A DNA stretch of 64,000 bases from Mesorhizobium comanense (GTDB lineage Bacteria; Pseudomonadota; Alphaproteobacteria; Rhizobiales; Rhizobiaceae): assembly GCF_005503535.1 (NCBI RefSeq), contig NZ_SCNN01000003.1:310001-374000 (forward strand), given 5' to 3'. The position numbers and the translations under genes were made by a program. Positions 26,749 through 35,597 of the stretch are shown piece by piece (positions within the stretch are counted from its first letter, which is position 1; every line of letters starts with the position of its first letter). The notes below the pieces were generated by a model that made no database searches, was not told where the DNA came from, and saw only the letters and a program-made list of their open reading frames with translations.

Positions 26749-26867
26749 CTCTAGCTGCGTCCCCGAACGGTCAGTCCAGTCCCTCCTTCACGAGCCGATC
26801 CTCAATCCCCTAGCCGGATCGCACCCGAAAGCGGTCCCGCCCAGACCGCTCTATCCCTTAGGTTTTC

Positions 26868-26910
26868 GCAATTCCGGACGGAAAACCGCCCACGCTTTTC
26901 CTGGAATTGC
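26868..26910. repeat. GCAATTCC/GGAATTGC palindromic element, copy 1
   Basis: A 43-bp element that starts with GCAATTCCGGACGGAAAAC and ends with TTTTCCTGGAATTGC. The ends are perfect inverted repeats of 8 bases. A related element lies at 29705-29768. It sits 20 bases after the stop of the response-regulator gene. Confidence 0.65.
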
Positions 26911-26929
26911 TCATTGGATAATGAAATGT

Positions 26930-27613
26930 TTAAGGAACCAGCTTGTAGCCGCCGCTTTCTGTCACAAGAATTTCCGCATTGGAAGGATCGCGCTCGATCT
27001 TCTGGCGCAGACGGTAGACGTGGGTTTCCAGCGTGTGCGTGGTGACTCCGGAATTATAGCCCCAGACCTCTTCCAGCAGCACGTCGCGCGTCACCACTTT
27101 CTGGTCGGCGCGATAGAGGTATTTGATGATCGAGGCTTCCTTCTCCGTCAGCCGCACCTTGGCGCCGCGCGGGTCGATGAGCAGCTTCTGGCTGGGCTTG
27201 AACGTGTAGGGGCCGACCGAGAAGGTGGCGTCCTCGCTCTGCTCGTGCTGGCGCAGCTGGGCGCGGATACGCGCCAGAAGCACGGCGAAGCGGAACGGCT
27301 TGGTCACGTAGTCGTTGGCGCCGGCCTCGAGCCCGAGGATGGTATCCGAATCGGTGTCATGGCCGGTCAGCATGATGATGGGCGCCTTGTAGCCGCCCTT
27401 GCGCAGGATTTTCACCGCCTCGCGGCCATCCATGTCGGGCAGGCCGACATCCATGATGAGCAGGTCGATGAGGCCGCCGCGCGCCGCCGTGACGCCTTTT
27501 GCCGCAGTGGCTTCCTGCAGCACGTCGAATTCCTCGTAGAGGGACAGTTGCTCGACCAGTGTGCCGCGCAGGTCGTCATCGTCGTCGACGATCAGGATGG
27601 TGCGTGAAGTCAT
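26930..27613 (-). CDS. OmpR-family response regulator (CenR-like)
   Basis: Transcription factor of a two-component system, 227 residues. The receiver domain has the acidic cluster VDDDDDL at residues 9-15, the phosphoacceptor D55 (LIMDVGLPDMDG) and the switch Thr/Lys in MLTGHDT and YVTKPF. The C-terminal OmpR winged helix has RLTEKEASIIKYLYR and VWGYNSGVTTHTLETHVYRLRQKIE. The sequence strongly resembles CenR-type regulators of Rhizobiales, but no adjacent histidine kinase is present, so this is a hypothesis. It points away from the L,D-transpeptidase gene. Confidence 0.88.
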   Translation of the reverse strand: MTSRTILIVDDDDDLRGTLVEQLSLYEEFDVLQEATAAKGVTAARGGLIDLLIMDVGLPDMDGREAVKILRKGGYKAPIIMLTGHDTDSDTILGLEAGANDYVTKPFRFAVLLARIRAQLRQHEQSEDATFSVGPYTFKPSQKLLIDPRGAKVRLTEKEASIIKYLYRADQKVVTRDVLLEEVWGYNSGVTTHTLETHVYRLRQKIERDPSNAEILVTESGGYKLVP

Positions 27614-27760
27614 GGATCAATCCGTTGTTTTGAAAAGTGAATTCAGTTGACCGCTGCGTATTTATGCGGAAGCTGGCCGGCACAACAGCCGATCACAGTG
27701 ATTTGTTCCGTGGCACGATCATACAAGAAAAAACGCGATCGCAATGCAGCCGGCGCAATT

Positions 27761-28294
27761 TTGGTAAAACAGCTGCGTGTGCTGACCGTGCGGGCGCGGC
27801 CCGGCCATCCCACCCAGGGCCTGCTCCAGGCGGGGAAAACCGTGTTTTCCTGCGCATTGGGGCGCGGCGGCATCTCGGCGGACAAGCGCGAGGGCGACGG
27901 CGCCACGCCGCTCGGCCCGATGCGGATTCTTTCGGGATATTTCAGGGGCGACCAGTTCGCGGCCGGCCGCCGGACGCGCCTGTCCATGGCGCCGATCGGA
28001 CCGGACCTCGGCTGGTGCGAGGTGCCGGACGACCGCAATTACAACCGTCCGGTCAAGATCCCCTACGGCGCCAGTCATGAACGCATGCGGCGCGACGACG
28101 AGCTCTACGATGCCTGCCTGGTGCTCGATTGGAACATTTCGCCGCGCCGCCGAGGGCGCGGCAGCGCCATCTTCTTCCACCTGGCCCGCCCCGGCTTCAC
28201 GCCCACGCAAGGCTGCGTCGCGGTGAGCGCGCGCACCATGGCGCGGCTGCTGCCGCTGCTGTCGGACCGGACGGTGGTGCGGGTGGTGAGGTAG
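27761..28294 (+). CDS. L,D-transpeptidase family protein
   Basis: Predicted YkuD-type enzyme that forms 3-3 crosslinks or attaches proteins to peptidoglycan. The catalytic region HLARPGFTPTQGCVAVS is complete, with the cysteine at residue 152. The start is uncertain: TTG at 27761 gives a protein that begins just before the conserved strand RVLTVRARPG; a TTG at 27647 would add 38 residues without a signal peptide. Neither has a clear ribosome site. No signal sequence is obvious in either form, which is common in the small rhizobial homologues. The stop codon is the first unit of a heptamer repeat. Confidence 0.8.
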   Translation: MVKQLRVLTVRARPGHPTQGLLQAGKTVFSCALGRGGISADKREGDGATPLGPMRILSGYFRGDQFAAGRRTRLSMAPIGPDLGWCEVPDDRNYNRPVKIPYGASHERMRRDDELYDACLVLDWNISPRRRGRGSAIFFHLARPGFTPTQGCVAVSARTMARLLPLLSDRTVVRVVR

Positions 28295-28347
28295 GGAGTA
28301 GGGAGTAGGGAGTAGGGAGTAGGGAGTAGGGAGTAGGGAGTAGGGAG
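28291..28347 (+). repeat. Heptamer tandem repeat GTAGGGA x8
   Basis: Eight perfect tandem copies of GTAGGGA plus one more G, starting with the TAG stop of the L,D-transpeptidase gene. Runs of GGG spaced by four bases on the plus strand satisfy a G-quadruplex pattern. Copy number is likely to vary among strains. Confidence 0.95.
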
Positions 28348-28388
28348 CATCGCTCCTTGCCTAATGCCTCCCCCCTACTGCCAAATCC

Positions 28389-28628
28389 CTATCTCCTCGG
28401 CTGCTGCCAGCCGATGTCGAGCAGGCCCAGCCGGCCCATTTCGCGATCCATGGCGCGGGCTATGTCCTTGCGGGCGCCGCCGATGTCGCGCAACTGGCTG
28501 TCGGTGAGGTCCTCGACGTTGTCGTGCGGAAGATTGACCGCGACCCTGGCCTGACGCAGCCAGTCGCGGATCGCCGGCAGCCAGGCCGGCCGAGCGGCGT
28601 ATCCGGGGTGAAGAGCAATGTGTGACAT
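28389..28628 (-). CDS. Small DUF1127-like protein
   Basis: A 79-residue Arg-rich protein. The C-terminal half carries the DUF1127-type signature NVEDLTDSQLRDIGGARKDIARAM, and an N-terminal helix APIRDWLRQARVAV resembles that of the family. Small DUF1127 proteins in Alphaproteobacteria are often RNA-binding or stress-linked regulators; the role here is unknown. It points away from the LysR gene across a 130-base promoter region. Confidence 0.75.
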   Translation of the reverse strand: MSHIALHPGYAARPAWLPAIRDWLRQARVAVNLPHDNVEDLTDSQLRDIGGARKDIARAMDREMGRLGLLDIGWQQPRR

Positions 28629-28759
28629 GGTGTGATCCGTTCATCCGGACATCAAATCCGGTTTGATGGTGTTTCGATGGTCACATCATGCCCGATTGAA
28701 ATCTTGGGAGGAAACGAGTAGTTTTTTCTCGATTATCAAGTTTTCTTTGAGGATCTGGG

Positions 28760-29686
28760 ATGGCAACCCTGCTGCCGGGGACGCGGGCGCTGAGGACGCT
28801 GGAAGCGGCCGCCCGGCATCTCAATTTCACCCGAGCCGCCGACGAGCTTGGCCTGACGCCGGCCGCCGTCAGCCACCAGATCAAGGAAATAGAGGATCAG
28901 CTCGGCATCGTGCTGTTCACCCGCACCAGCCGCACCATCAGGCTGACCGAGGCGGGCACGGTGCTCTACGAGGCCGCGACCGACACGCTCGACCTGCTTG
29001 GCCGTGCCGTCATGCGGGCGCGCAAGATGGCGCGCGGGACGGAATTCCTGAAGGTGACGCTGGACGCCCAGTTCGCGGCGAAATGGCTGATGCGGCGCGT
29101 CGAGGATTTCCGCAAGCAAAAACCGGGCATCGAGCTGCGGTTCGACATCGCCTATGGGCTGCGCGACTTCGACCTCGACGATGTCGATGTCGGCATCCGC
29201 TTCGGCGCCGGCAAATATCCGGGGCTTTGCGCCCACCGCCTGTTCGACAACATCATCATTCCAGTGTGCAGTCCGCGCCTGCTGGCGGCAGGGCCGCCGT
29301 TGCGCGAGCCGCGCGATCTCTTCCACCACACGCTCGCCCATATCGAGTGGGCGCGTCAGGGCGTGACGTGGCCGAACTGGCGCATGTGGATGGCGGCGGC
29401 CGGCGTCGACGATTTCGACGACAGCCGAACCGTCGTCTTCGGCACATCGACCGATGCGGTCCAGGCCGCGCTCGACGGCAACGCCGTCGCGCTTGCCGAT
29501 TTCGCCCTGGTGGCAAACGACCTGTCGGAAGGCCGGCTGGTACGGCCCTTCGATCTCAGCATCAGGGTCGCGCCGGAATTCGCCTACTTCCTGGTCTATC
29601 CCCAGGCCATGGCCGAGGATCCGCGCATCGTCGCCTTCCGCGAATGGATTCTCGAGGAAGTGGCCAGGACGCCCAGCGCCGACTAG
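28760..29686 (+). CDS. LysR-family regulator (GcvA-like)
   Basis: A 308-residue transcriptional regulator. The N-terminal winged helix-turn-helix is ALRTLEAAARHLNFTRAADELGLTPAAVSHQIKEIEDQLG, characteristic of the GcvA subgroup, followed by the substrate-binding domain from about residue 92 to the end (FLKVTLDAQFAAKWLMRRVEDF, IRFGAGKYPGL). Divergent from a DUF1127 gene, which is its probable first target; no metabolic operon is adjacent, so the effector is unknown. Confidence 0.9.
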   Translation: MATLLPGTRALRTLEAAARHLNFTRAADELGLTPAAVSHQIKEIEDQLGIVLFTRTSRTIRLTEAGTVLYEAATDTLDLLGRAVMRARKMARGTEFLKVTLDAQFAAKWLMRRVEDFRKQKPGIELRFDIAYGLRDFDLDDVDVGIRFGAGKYPGLCAHRLFDNIIIPVCSPRLLAAGPPLREPRDLFHHTLAHIEWARQGVTWPNWRMWMAAAGVDDFDDSRTVVFGTSTDAVQAALDGNAVALADFALVANDLSEGRLVRPFDLSIRVAPEFAYFLVYPQAMAEDPRIVAFREWILEEVARTPSAD

Positions 29687-29704
29687 GTGTAGTGCAGTTT
29701 TGCC

Positions 29705-29768
29705 GCAATTCCCTGGGGACGCCATGCGTTTTTCCGGGAGCACCGCTTCAGACGTTTCCTGGAATTGC
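29705..29768. repeat. GCAATTCC/GGAATTGC palindromic element, copy 2
   Basis: A 64-bp element with GCAATTCC and GGAATTGC ends, sharing TTTCCTGGAATTGCTC with the copy at 26868-26910 but with a longer central part. It lies between the LysR stop and the convergent GT25 gene. Confidence 0.6.
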
Positions 29769-29795
29769 TCTACCAGCCCGCGCTCCGGCTGTTGT

Positions 29796-30539
29796 TCAGG
29801 AGCGGGCGTTGTGGCCGAAGATCATGCGGGTGTATTTCTTCCAATTCCATTCGAGCTTCTTGTAGAGAAGCGGGCGCTTCTTGCCTGCCACCGATGTGTG
29901 GAATGCGCCGTTCTCGCTGCCCTGTTCGACAATCGGCCGTTCGAACCAGAGCATCTCAACCCCCAGTTTCTCGTCCATCTGCTCAATCTGGTGATCGATC
30001 GCCGTGTAAATCTTGTTCCGGTCGATCCAGGCGCAGCGAGCCTCGGCGACCGGACGGGTGATGAGATAGGAATCGGCACATCTGGCGTGGAGCGCCGGGT
30101 AGAGCCTTTGACCCCGGCGCAGCTTCCAGATCGGCGTATAGTAGTTGCTGCCGTTGCCGAAATAGATGACCGCCTTGCGGTTGGGATCGCCGAGTTCGGC
30201 AAGCCCCTGCCGGAACCTGGCGACGAAGTCGCGGGCGAGAAACACGTCGTCCTCGAACACCAGGCAATATGGTTGGTCGGTCTCGAGGAAATCGCGCCAG
30301 ATGCCGACATGTTTCAACGCCAGCGAAACCGCCGCCGGATGGGTAAAACCGGGCGCCACCAGCTCATCGCGAATCTGCGGGGTGATATCAGGCCGGTCCC
30401 ATTCGGTGTAGAAATAGACAGGCACGCCGCGCCGCTCGAACTCGCGCACGATGTGCCGGCGCCGGTCTTCATAGCCTTGTTTCACATGGCAGATGCGGGT
30501 GAACACCAGGTCGCGGGGAAATCCAGCCTGATCCGCCAT
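29796..30539 (-). CDS. Glycosyltransferase family 25 protein
   Basis: Predicted glycosyltransferase of the LPS/capsule GT25 family, 247 residues. The N-terminal part has VFTRICHVKQGYEDRRRHIVREFERRGVPVYFYTEWD, and the metal and nucleotide-sugar site VFEDDVFLARDF. The C-terminal region includes DHQIEQMDEKLGVEMLWFERPIVEQGSENGAFHTS. The product may modify lipopolysaccharide or exopolysaccharide. ATG at 30539 chosen; a GTG three codons earlier is possible. The next gene upstream on the same strand (DUF1761) ends 16 bases before. Confidence 0.85.
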   Translation of the reverse strand: MADQAGFPRDLVFTRICHVKQGYEDRRRHIVREFERRGVPVYFYTEWDRPDITPQIRDELVAPGFTHPAAVSLALKHVGIWRDFLETDQPYCLVFEDDVFLARDFVARFRQGLAELGDPNRKAVIYFGNGSNYYTPIWKLRRGQRLYPALHARCADSYLITRPVAEARCAWIDRNKIYTAIDHQIEQMDEKLGVEMLWFERPIVEQGSENGAFHTSVAGKKRPLLYKKLEWNWKKYTRMIFGHNARS

Positions 30540-30555
30540 CGTCAGCACACCCGTC

Positions 30556-30972
30556 TCAGCCCGCCGAGGCGCCGAACCAGCCGATCACCGCTCCGATGAT
30601 CAGCAGCACGCCCAGCCAATGGCCGCCGTCGATAAGGGTCAGGTCCCAGCCGAAATTCTCATAGCGGTGATTGACCGACAGCGTCGTGGCCACGAAGCCA
30701 AGCCAGAGCACGAAGCCGAAGATGATACCCGCGAGCAATGTCGGCTCGCCGCCGGTCATCGCGCCGACGACCAGGGCCATGACATAGGCCATCACCAGTT
30801 CGGCGATGAAGGAGATGATGAAAGGCAGCGGCGATTTCTTCATCGTCGCCGGATCGAGCTTGGCGGCCTTCAGCCATGGCTTGCTTAACGCCATGTACCA
30901 GGCGGCGCCGAACAGCCAGGCGACGACAGCGGCGGCGAAGACGCCCAGCCAGTTCACTGCGGAAAAATCCAT
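30556..30972 (-). CDS. DUF1761 membrane protein
   Basis: A 138-residue protein with four predicted transmembrane helices. The family hallmarks of DUF1761 are present: WLGVFAAAVVAWLFGAAWYMALSKPWLKA at the N terminus, then PFIISFIAELVMAYVMA, and a final GHWLGVLLIIGAVIGWFG helix. The function is not known. It lies upstream of the GT25 gene on the same strand and may be cotranscribed. Confidence 0.85.
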   Translation of the reverse strand: MDFSAVNWLGVFAAAVVAWLFGAAWYMALSKPWLKAAKLDPATMKKSPLPFIISFIAELVMAYVMALVVGAMTGGEPTLLAGIIFGFVLWLGFVATTLSVNHRYENFGWDLTLIDGGHWLGVLLIIGAVIGWFGASAG

Positions 30973-31021
30973 GAGTCCCCCTCCGATGCTGTTTTATGCA
31001 AACGCCTGTTCGGCGATGACG

Positions 31022-31678
31022 TCAAGCAAGTCGCCAGACGGTCGTACGCTTGATCTCGGCATCTTCCAATGCCCGCGTCACCGGCACTTCGTAGACGGCC
31101 AGCGCCTCCAGTCCCGATCGCGGCAGGTAGGACCGGCCGGGGTCGCCGACCAGAATGTCGGCGCCACGCCGTCTGAGCGCGGAAAACCACTGCATAAGCC
31201 GGTCGGCGAAAGGCTTGTCGTAAAAGACGTCGCCGGCCAGGATCACGTCCCAACCGGCATCGGCGCCGATGCAATCGTCGCCGCGGAACTCGACCCTGAC
31301 GCCATTGGCCCGCGCATTCAGACCGACGGCGGTGCCGCTGAAGGGATCGATGTCGGCAGCGGTCACCTCGGCCGCGCCGGCTCTCGCGGCGGCAATGGCG
31401 ACGAGGCCGGAACCGGAGGCGAAATCGAGCACGCGCTTGCCCTCCACCAGGGCAGGACTGTCGATGACATAGCGGGCGAGGCCCTGGCCGCCGGCCCAGG
31501 CAAAGGCCCAGAAGGGCGGCGGCAGGCCGATCTCGACCAGTTCATCCTCGGTCCGCTGCCACAGATCGTGCGCTTCATCGGCAAGATGAAGCTGGATCTC
31601 GGGCACATGCGGCGGCGTCATCAGCGCCGTGTTGTCGAGGATGAATTGCTTCGCGCTGTCCGATGTCAGCACCGTCAC
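31022..31678 (-). CDS. Methyltransferase similar to ETF-beta lysine methyltransferase
   Basis: SAM-dependent methyltransferase of 218 residues. The N-terminal QFILDNTALMTPPHVPEIQLHLADEAHDLWQRTEDEL block, the FWAFAWAGGQGLARY segment, the SAM motif VLDFASGSGLVAIAAA and AADIDPF, and the post-I NGVRVEFRGDDC region match a family of bacterial enzymes that methylate the electron-transfer flavoprotein beta subunit. The start is a GTG overlapping the TGA of the upstream EVE gene (GTGA), so the two are translationally coupled. The ETF assignment is by family similarity. Confidence 0.8.
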   Translation of the reverse strand: MTVLTSDSAKQFILDNTALMTPPHVPEIQLHLADEAHDLWQRTEDELVEIGLPPPFWAFAWAGGQGLARYVIDSPALVEGKRVLDFASGSGLVAIAAARAGAAEVTAADIDPFSGTAVGLNARANGVRVEFRGDDCIGADAGWDVILAGDVFYDKPFADRLMQWFSALRRRGADILVGDPGRSYLPRSGLEALAVYEVPVTRALEDAEIKRTTVWRLA

Positions 31679-32100
31679 GGCGCTGGTGTGAGGCCGCCCA
31701 TGCGGCAGACTTCCTTCCACTCGGCCGGGGTCACGGGCTGAACCGACAGACGGCCGAGCCGCACCAGCGCCATCTCGCCAAGCTTCGGATTCGCCTTGAT
31801 GTCGCCCAGTGTCGGCGGGGTCGGCACATCCCTGACGGCGCGGATGTCGACGCATTCCCAGCGCGGATCGTCCGAGGTGGTGTCGGGATGGGCGAGCGCG
31901 CAGACCTCGGCGATGCCGACGATGTCGAGGCCCTCATTGGAATGATAGAAGAAGCCGAGATCGCCGATCTGCATGGCTTTCATATTGTTGCGGGCGGCGT
32001 AGTTGCGCACGCCGTCCCACTGCGTTCCGGCCTTGCCCTTCGCCTTCAGCATCTCGAAGGAGAATTTGAACGGCTCCGATTTGAACAGCCAGTAGTTCAT
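31675..32100 (-). CDS. EVE domain protein
   Basis: A 141-residue single EVE domain, a PUA-like fold that in related proteins binds modified bases in DNA or RNA. Signature parts: MNYWLFKSEPFKFSF at the start, WDGVRNYAARNNMKAMQIGD, FFYHSNEGLDIVGIAEV, and the C-terminal LVRLGRLSVQPVTPAEW. An AAGGAGGAG site lies just before the ATG. Its stop overlaps the methyltransferase start. A role with methylation or modified nucleic acid is possible but not shown. Confidence 0.9.
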   Translation of the reverse strand: MNYWLFKSEPFKFSFEMLKAKGKAGTQWDGVRNYAARNNMKAMQIGDLGFFYHSNEGLDIVGIAEVCALAHPDTTSDDPRWECVDIRAVRDVPTPPTLGDIKANPKLGEMALVRLGRLSVQPVTPAEWKEVCRMGGLTPAP

Positions 32101-32137
32101 TCTTCTCCTCCTTGAGGCCAGTTGCGCCGGATCGAAA

Positions 32138-32434
32138 TTAACTAGCCGCCGGCTTGTTGAAGGTCCAGTTCCACGGGCGGATTTCGACGCTTTCGAAGAG
32201 CCCCGCCTTGGCGTAGGGGTCGGCGGCCGACAGCGCCTGTGCACCGGCAAGGTCAGGCGCCTCGACGACGACCAGGCTGCCGTTCGGCTTGCCGTCGGCA
32301 TCAAGGAACGGACCGGCGAAGGCCAGTGTCTTGTCGGCGTTCAGCTTTTCGAGAAACGCGACATGCTCGGGCCTTGTGTCGAGGCGCACCTGCAGGCTTG
32401 CGGGCTTGTCCTTGCAAATGAACGCGAACAGCAT
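32138..32434 (-). CDS. YciI-family protein
   Basis: A 98-residue YciI-type protein: MLFAFICKDKPASLQVRLDTRPEHVAFLE at the N terminus with the conserved His, a central AFAGPFLDADGKPNGSLVVVEA, and DPYAKAGLFESVEIRPWNW near the end. Family members have a ferredoxin-like fold and a His-Asp active-site-like pair; the reaction is unclear. It is in the minus-strand run tsaD-gpsA-yciI-EVE-methyltransferase. Confidence 0.92.
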   Translation of the reverse strand: MLFAFICKDKPASLQVRLDTRPEHVAFLEKLNADKTLAFAGPFLDADGKPNGSLVVVEAPDLAGAQALSAADPYAKAGLFESVEIRPWNWTFNKPAAS

Positions 32435-32455
32435 GTCTTCTTCTCCTGGTCTGGA

Positions 32456-33481
32456 TCAATCGTCGGTTTCGGTCTTCAGCGGGCGGGTCATCAAGGCCGT
32501 CACAGCCTGCCGGATGGTGACGGCGCCGTCCAGTATGGCCGCCACGGCGGTGATGATCGGCGCATCGATGCCGCGTTCCGCGGTGATGCGGGCGGCGATC
32601 GCCGCCGTCGGCACGCCTTCCGCCAGCGGCAGGCCGGCAAGCGCCTTGCCTTGGCCGAGGGCCAGCCCGTAGGCGAAATTGCGCGACTGCGCCGACGAAC
32701 AGGTCAGGAGCAGGTCGCCAAGGCCGGAAAGCCCCATCAATGTCTCGGGCCTGGCGCCGAAGGCGGCGCCGATGCGGCGCAGTTCGACGAAGCCCCGCGT
32801 CACCATGGCGGCCTGGGCGCTGGCGCCGAGGCCGGCGCCGGTGACGGCGCCGGCGGCGATGGCAAAGACGTTCTTCAACGCGCCGCCAATCTCGACGCCG
32901 ATCAGGTCGCTGCTCGAATAGCAGCGCAGGTTTTCCGCCGAGAAACGGGCGGCAAGCTCGGTCGCCAGCGCTTCGTCGCCGGCCGCGACCACCACCGCCG
33001 TCGGCAGGCCGCGCGCGACATCCGTGGCGAAGCTTGGGCCGGACAGGGCGGCGACCGGATTGCGCGGCAGGATCTCCTCGACGATGGCGGACAGCAAGGC
33101 GCCGGTGTCGCGCTCTATGCCCTTGGCGCAAAGGACAAGCGGAATGCCGGCGGGCATATGGTCCTTCACCGCCGCCAGCGTTGCCCGCAATGCCTGCGCC
33201 GGCGTCACCGCCAGCACGCAATCGGCGCCGGCGAGCGCTGCCTTGATGTCACCCGTTGCTTCGATGCCGGGCGCGATGGCGATGCCGGGAAGGTAGCGCG
33301 GGTTCTCGCCGCGGCCGATCGCGACGACTGTTTCGGGATCGCGTGCGTAGAGCCGCACCGAATGCCCGGCGCGCAACATGGCGAGAGCCAATGCCGTGCC
33401 CCAGGCGCCGCCGCCGAGCACAGCGACACGCCAGCCGCCTGGATTGTTCATGTCGCGGCCGCTCCTGGGATCACCGGTCAT
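32456..33481 (-). CDS. gpsA: Glycerol-3-phosphate dehydrogenase [NAD(P)+]
   Basis: Makes sn-glycerol 3-phosphate from dihydroxyacetone phosphate for phospholipid synthesis, cytoplasmic. At 341 residues it has the usual length. The NAD-binding motif is [14 protein letters not shown] (GGGAWG at residues 23-28), the catalytic Lys region is [14 protein letters not shown], and the conserved [14 protein letters not shown] is present. The chosen ATG overlaps the tsaD stop (ATGA) and follows GAGGGG; another ATG ten codons in also has AGGAG upstream. Confidence 0.96.
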   Translation of the reverse strand: MTGDPRSGRDMNNPGGWRVAVLGGGAWGTALALAMLRAGHSVRLYARDPETVVAIGRGENPRYLPGIAIAPGIEATGDIKAALAGADCVLAVTPAQALRATLAAVKDHMPAGIPLVLCAKGIERDTGALLSAIVEEILPRNPVAALSGPSFATDVARGLPTAVVVAAGDEALATELAARFSAENLRCYSSSDLIGVEIGGALKNVFAIAAGAVTGAGLGASAQAAMVTRGFVELRRIGAAFGARPETLMGLSGLGDLLLTCSSAQSRNFAYGLALGQGKALAGLPLAEGVPTAAIAARITAERGIDAPIITAVAAILDGAVTIRQAVTALMTRPLKTETDD

Positions 33482-34569
33482 GCCTTGGCCCCTCGCCTGC
33501 CGGAGCCGACCATCGGCGTCGAGACGCTGTCCAGCGGCCAGCGCGAGCGCGGCACGAAATCGAAGCCGTTCTCCTGCGCCATGCCCTCGCGCAGGCGTTC
33601 AATGCCGGCCCAGGCGATCATCGCCGCATTGTCGGTGCAAAGTTTCAGCGGCGGCGCGACGAAGGTGAAACCGGCGTCCGCGCAAAGCCTCTCCAGCGTT
33701 GCCTTGATGGCGCGGTTGGCGGCGACACCGCCGGCGACGACCAGGGCCGGCTTGTTCGTGCCGGGAAATGTCTCGGTGAACCGCGCCAGCGCGCGGGAAA
33801 CGCGGTCGGCCAGCGCATCGGCGACGGCGGCCTGGAATGAAGCGCAGATGTCGGCGACATCCTGGTTGCTCAGCGGCTCGATCGCCGTCGCGGCCTGGCG
33901 CACGGCGGTCTTCAGGCCGGAGAAGGAGAAGTCCGGCTGGGCCGATCCCTTCATCGGGCGTGGAAAGGCAAAGCGCGACGCATCGCCCGCTTGCGCGGCC
34001 TTCTCGACGTTCGGCCCGCCGGGATAGGGCAGGCCCAGCATCTTGGCGGTCTTGTCGAAGGCCTCGCCCAGCGCGTCGTCGATGGTGGTCGCCCAGCGCT
34101 GATAGTCGCCGACGCCGCGCACGGCCAGGATCTGGGTATGGCCGCCGGAGACCAGCAGCAGCAGATAGGGGAATTCCAGCCCGTCGGTCAGCCTGGCGGT
34201 CAAGGCGTGGCCTTCGAGATGGTTGATGGCGATCAAAGGCTTGCCGGCGGCGGCGGCGATGGCCTTGGCCGTCATCAGCCCGACGATCAGGCCGCCGACC
34301 AGACCGGGGCCGGCGGTGGCGGCGATCGCATCTATGCCGGCCAGCGGCATGCCGGCATCGGCCAGAGCCGCCTCGACGATACCGTCCAGCGCCTCGACAT
34401 GGGCGCGCGCGGCGATCTCGGGCACGACACCGCCGAAGGCGGCGTGTTCCTCGATCTGGGACAGCACCACGTTCGAGAGGATTTTCGGGGACGCGGCGTC
34501 GCCCTCCAGCGCCACGACGCTGGCGGCGGTCTCGTCGCAACTCGTCTCAATGCCCAGAACGCGGATCAA
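33478..34569 (-). CDS. tsaD: tRNA N6-adenosine threonylcarbamoyltransferase
   Basis: Catalytic subunit of the TsaBDE complex that installs t6A37 in ANN-decoding tRNAs, cytoplasmic. The 363-residue protein begins with [17 protein letters not shown], and has the metal ligands H117 and H121 in the motif INHLEGH, followed by [10 protein letters not shown], and the C-terminal [13 protein letters not shown] and [17 protein letters not shown]. The start ATG has no unusual features. Divergent from hemC across a 100-base promoter region, a common rhizobial arrangement. Confidence 0.97.
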   Translation of the reverse strand: MIRVLGIETSCDETAASVVALEGDAASPKILSNVVLSQIEEHAAFGGVVPEIAARAHVEALDGIVEAALADAGMPLAGIDAIAATAGPGLVGGLIVGLMTAKAIAAAAGKPLIAINHLEGHALTARLTDGLEFPYLLLLVSGGHTQILAVRGVGDYQRWATTIDDALGEAFDKTAKMLGLPYPGGPNVEKAAQAGDASRFAFPRPMKGSAQPDFSFSGLKTAVRQAATAIEPLSNQDVADICASFQAAVADALADRVSRALARFTETFPGTNKPALVVAGGVAANRAIKATLERLCADAGFTFVAPPLKLCTDNAAMIAWAGIERLREGMAQENGFDFVPRSRWPLDSVSTPMVGSGRRGAKA

Positions 34570-34668
34570 TTCGTCGCTATCCCAAGAGATTGTATAGAAG
34601 GGCGTTCCTCGTTAGGAGAGTGCCCGGAAACGCAAAGCCAGCCGGGGGGTTATCACGGACCGCGCGCC

Positions 34669-35595
34669 ATGCAAACAATCTTGAAAATCGGAACGCGCGG
34701 CAGCCCATTGGCTTTGGCCCAGGCGCACGAGACGCAGGCGCGGCTGATGGCCGCGCATGATCTGCCGGCGGCGGCATTCGAGGTCGTCGTCATTTCGACC
34801 AGCGGCGACCGCATCCAGGACCGTCCGCTGTCGGAGGCCGGCGGCAAGGGCCTGTTCACCAAGGAGATCGAGGAAGCGCTGCTGGCGGGTGCGATCGACA
34901 TCGCCGTGCATTCGTCGAAGGACATGCCGACGCAACTGCCCGAGGGATTGGAACTCTCCGCCTTCCTGCCGCGCGAGGATGCGCGCGATGCCTTTGTCGG
35001 CAAGGCGGCCAAAACCATCGCCGATCTGCCCGAGGGAGCGAAGGTCGGCTCGTCGTCGCTCCGGCGCCAGGCGCTGATCCGCCGCATGCGGCCCGATCTC
35101 GACGTGGTGATGTTCCGCGGCAATGTGCAGACGCGGCTGCGCAAGCTTGAGGAAGGCGTCGCCGCCGGCACCATCCTGGCTTATGCCGGGCTGAAGCGGC
35201 TCGGGCTCGAGCATGTCGCCACAGACCTGATGCCGCTCGACATTTTTCCGCCCGCGCCTGGACAAGGTGCGATCGGCATCGAGACCCGCATCGGCGACCG
35301 CGAGGTCGAAAAGATGCTCGTGGCGATCCATGACGTGCCGACCGGGCAGGCGCTTGCCTGCGAACGCGCCTTCCTGGCGGCGCTTGACGGTTCCTGCCGC
35401 ACACCCATCGCTGGCTATGCGGTGATCGAGGCCGGAATGCTCTCTTTCTCCGGACTGATCATCTCGCCCGACGGGACGCAATCGCACACGGTCGAACTGC
35501 GGGGGCCGGCGCAGGATGCGTCCCGCATCGGCGACGAGGCCGCGCGCTCGGTGCGGGTCAGCGCCGGCGAAAAGTTCTTCGACGGCTGGCTCTGA
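34669..35595 (+). CDS. hemC: Porphobilinogen deaminase
   Basis: Joins four porphobilinogens into hydroxymethylbilane in heme and corrin synthesis, cytoplasmic. 308 residues. The N-terminal [16 protein letters not shown], the central [13 protein letters not shown] and the cofactor-binding cysteine C243 in [14 protein letters not shown] are intact. hemD starts two bases after its stop, so they form an operon. The gene diverges from tsaD. Confidence 0.97.
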   Translation: MQTILKIGTRGSPLALAQAHETQARLMAAHDLPAAAFEVVVISTSGDRIQDRPLSEAGGKGLFTKEIEEALLAGAIDIAVHSSKDMPTQLPEGLELSAFLPREDARDAFVGKAAKTIADLPEGAKVGSSSLRRQALIRRMRPDLDVVMFRGNVQTRLRKLEEGVAAGTILAYAGLKRLGLEHVATDLMPLDIFPPAPGQGAIGIETRIGDREVEKMLVAIHDVPTGQALACERAFLAALDGSCRTPIAGYAVIEAGMLSFSGLIISPDGTQSHTVELRGPAQDASRIGDEAARSVRVSAGEKFFDGWL

Positions 35596-35597
35596 CA

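Noticed and set aside
28291..28347. The tandem repeat considered as a CRISPR array
   Set aside because: Units are contiguous 7-mers without spacers and no cas genes are near.
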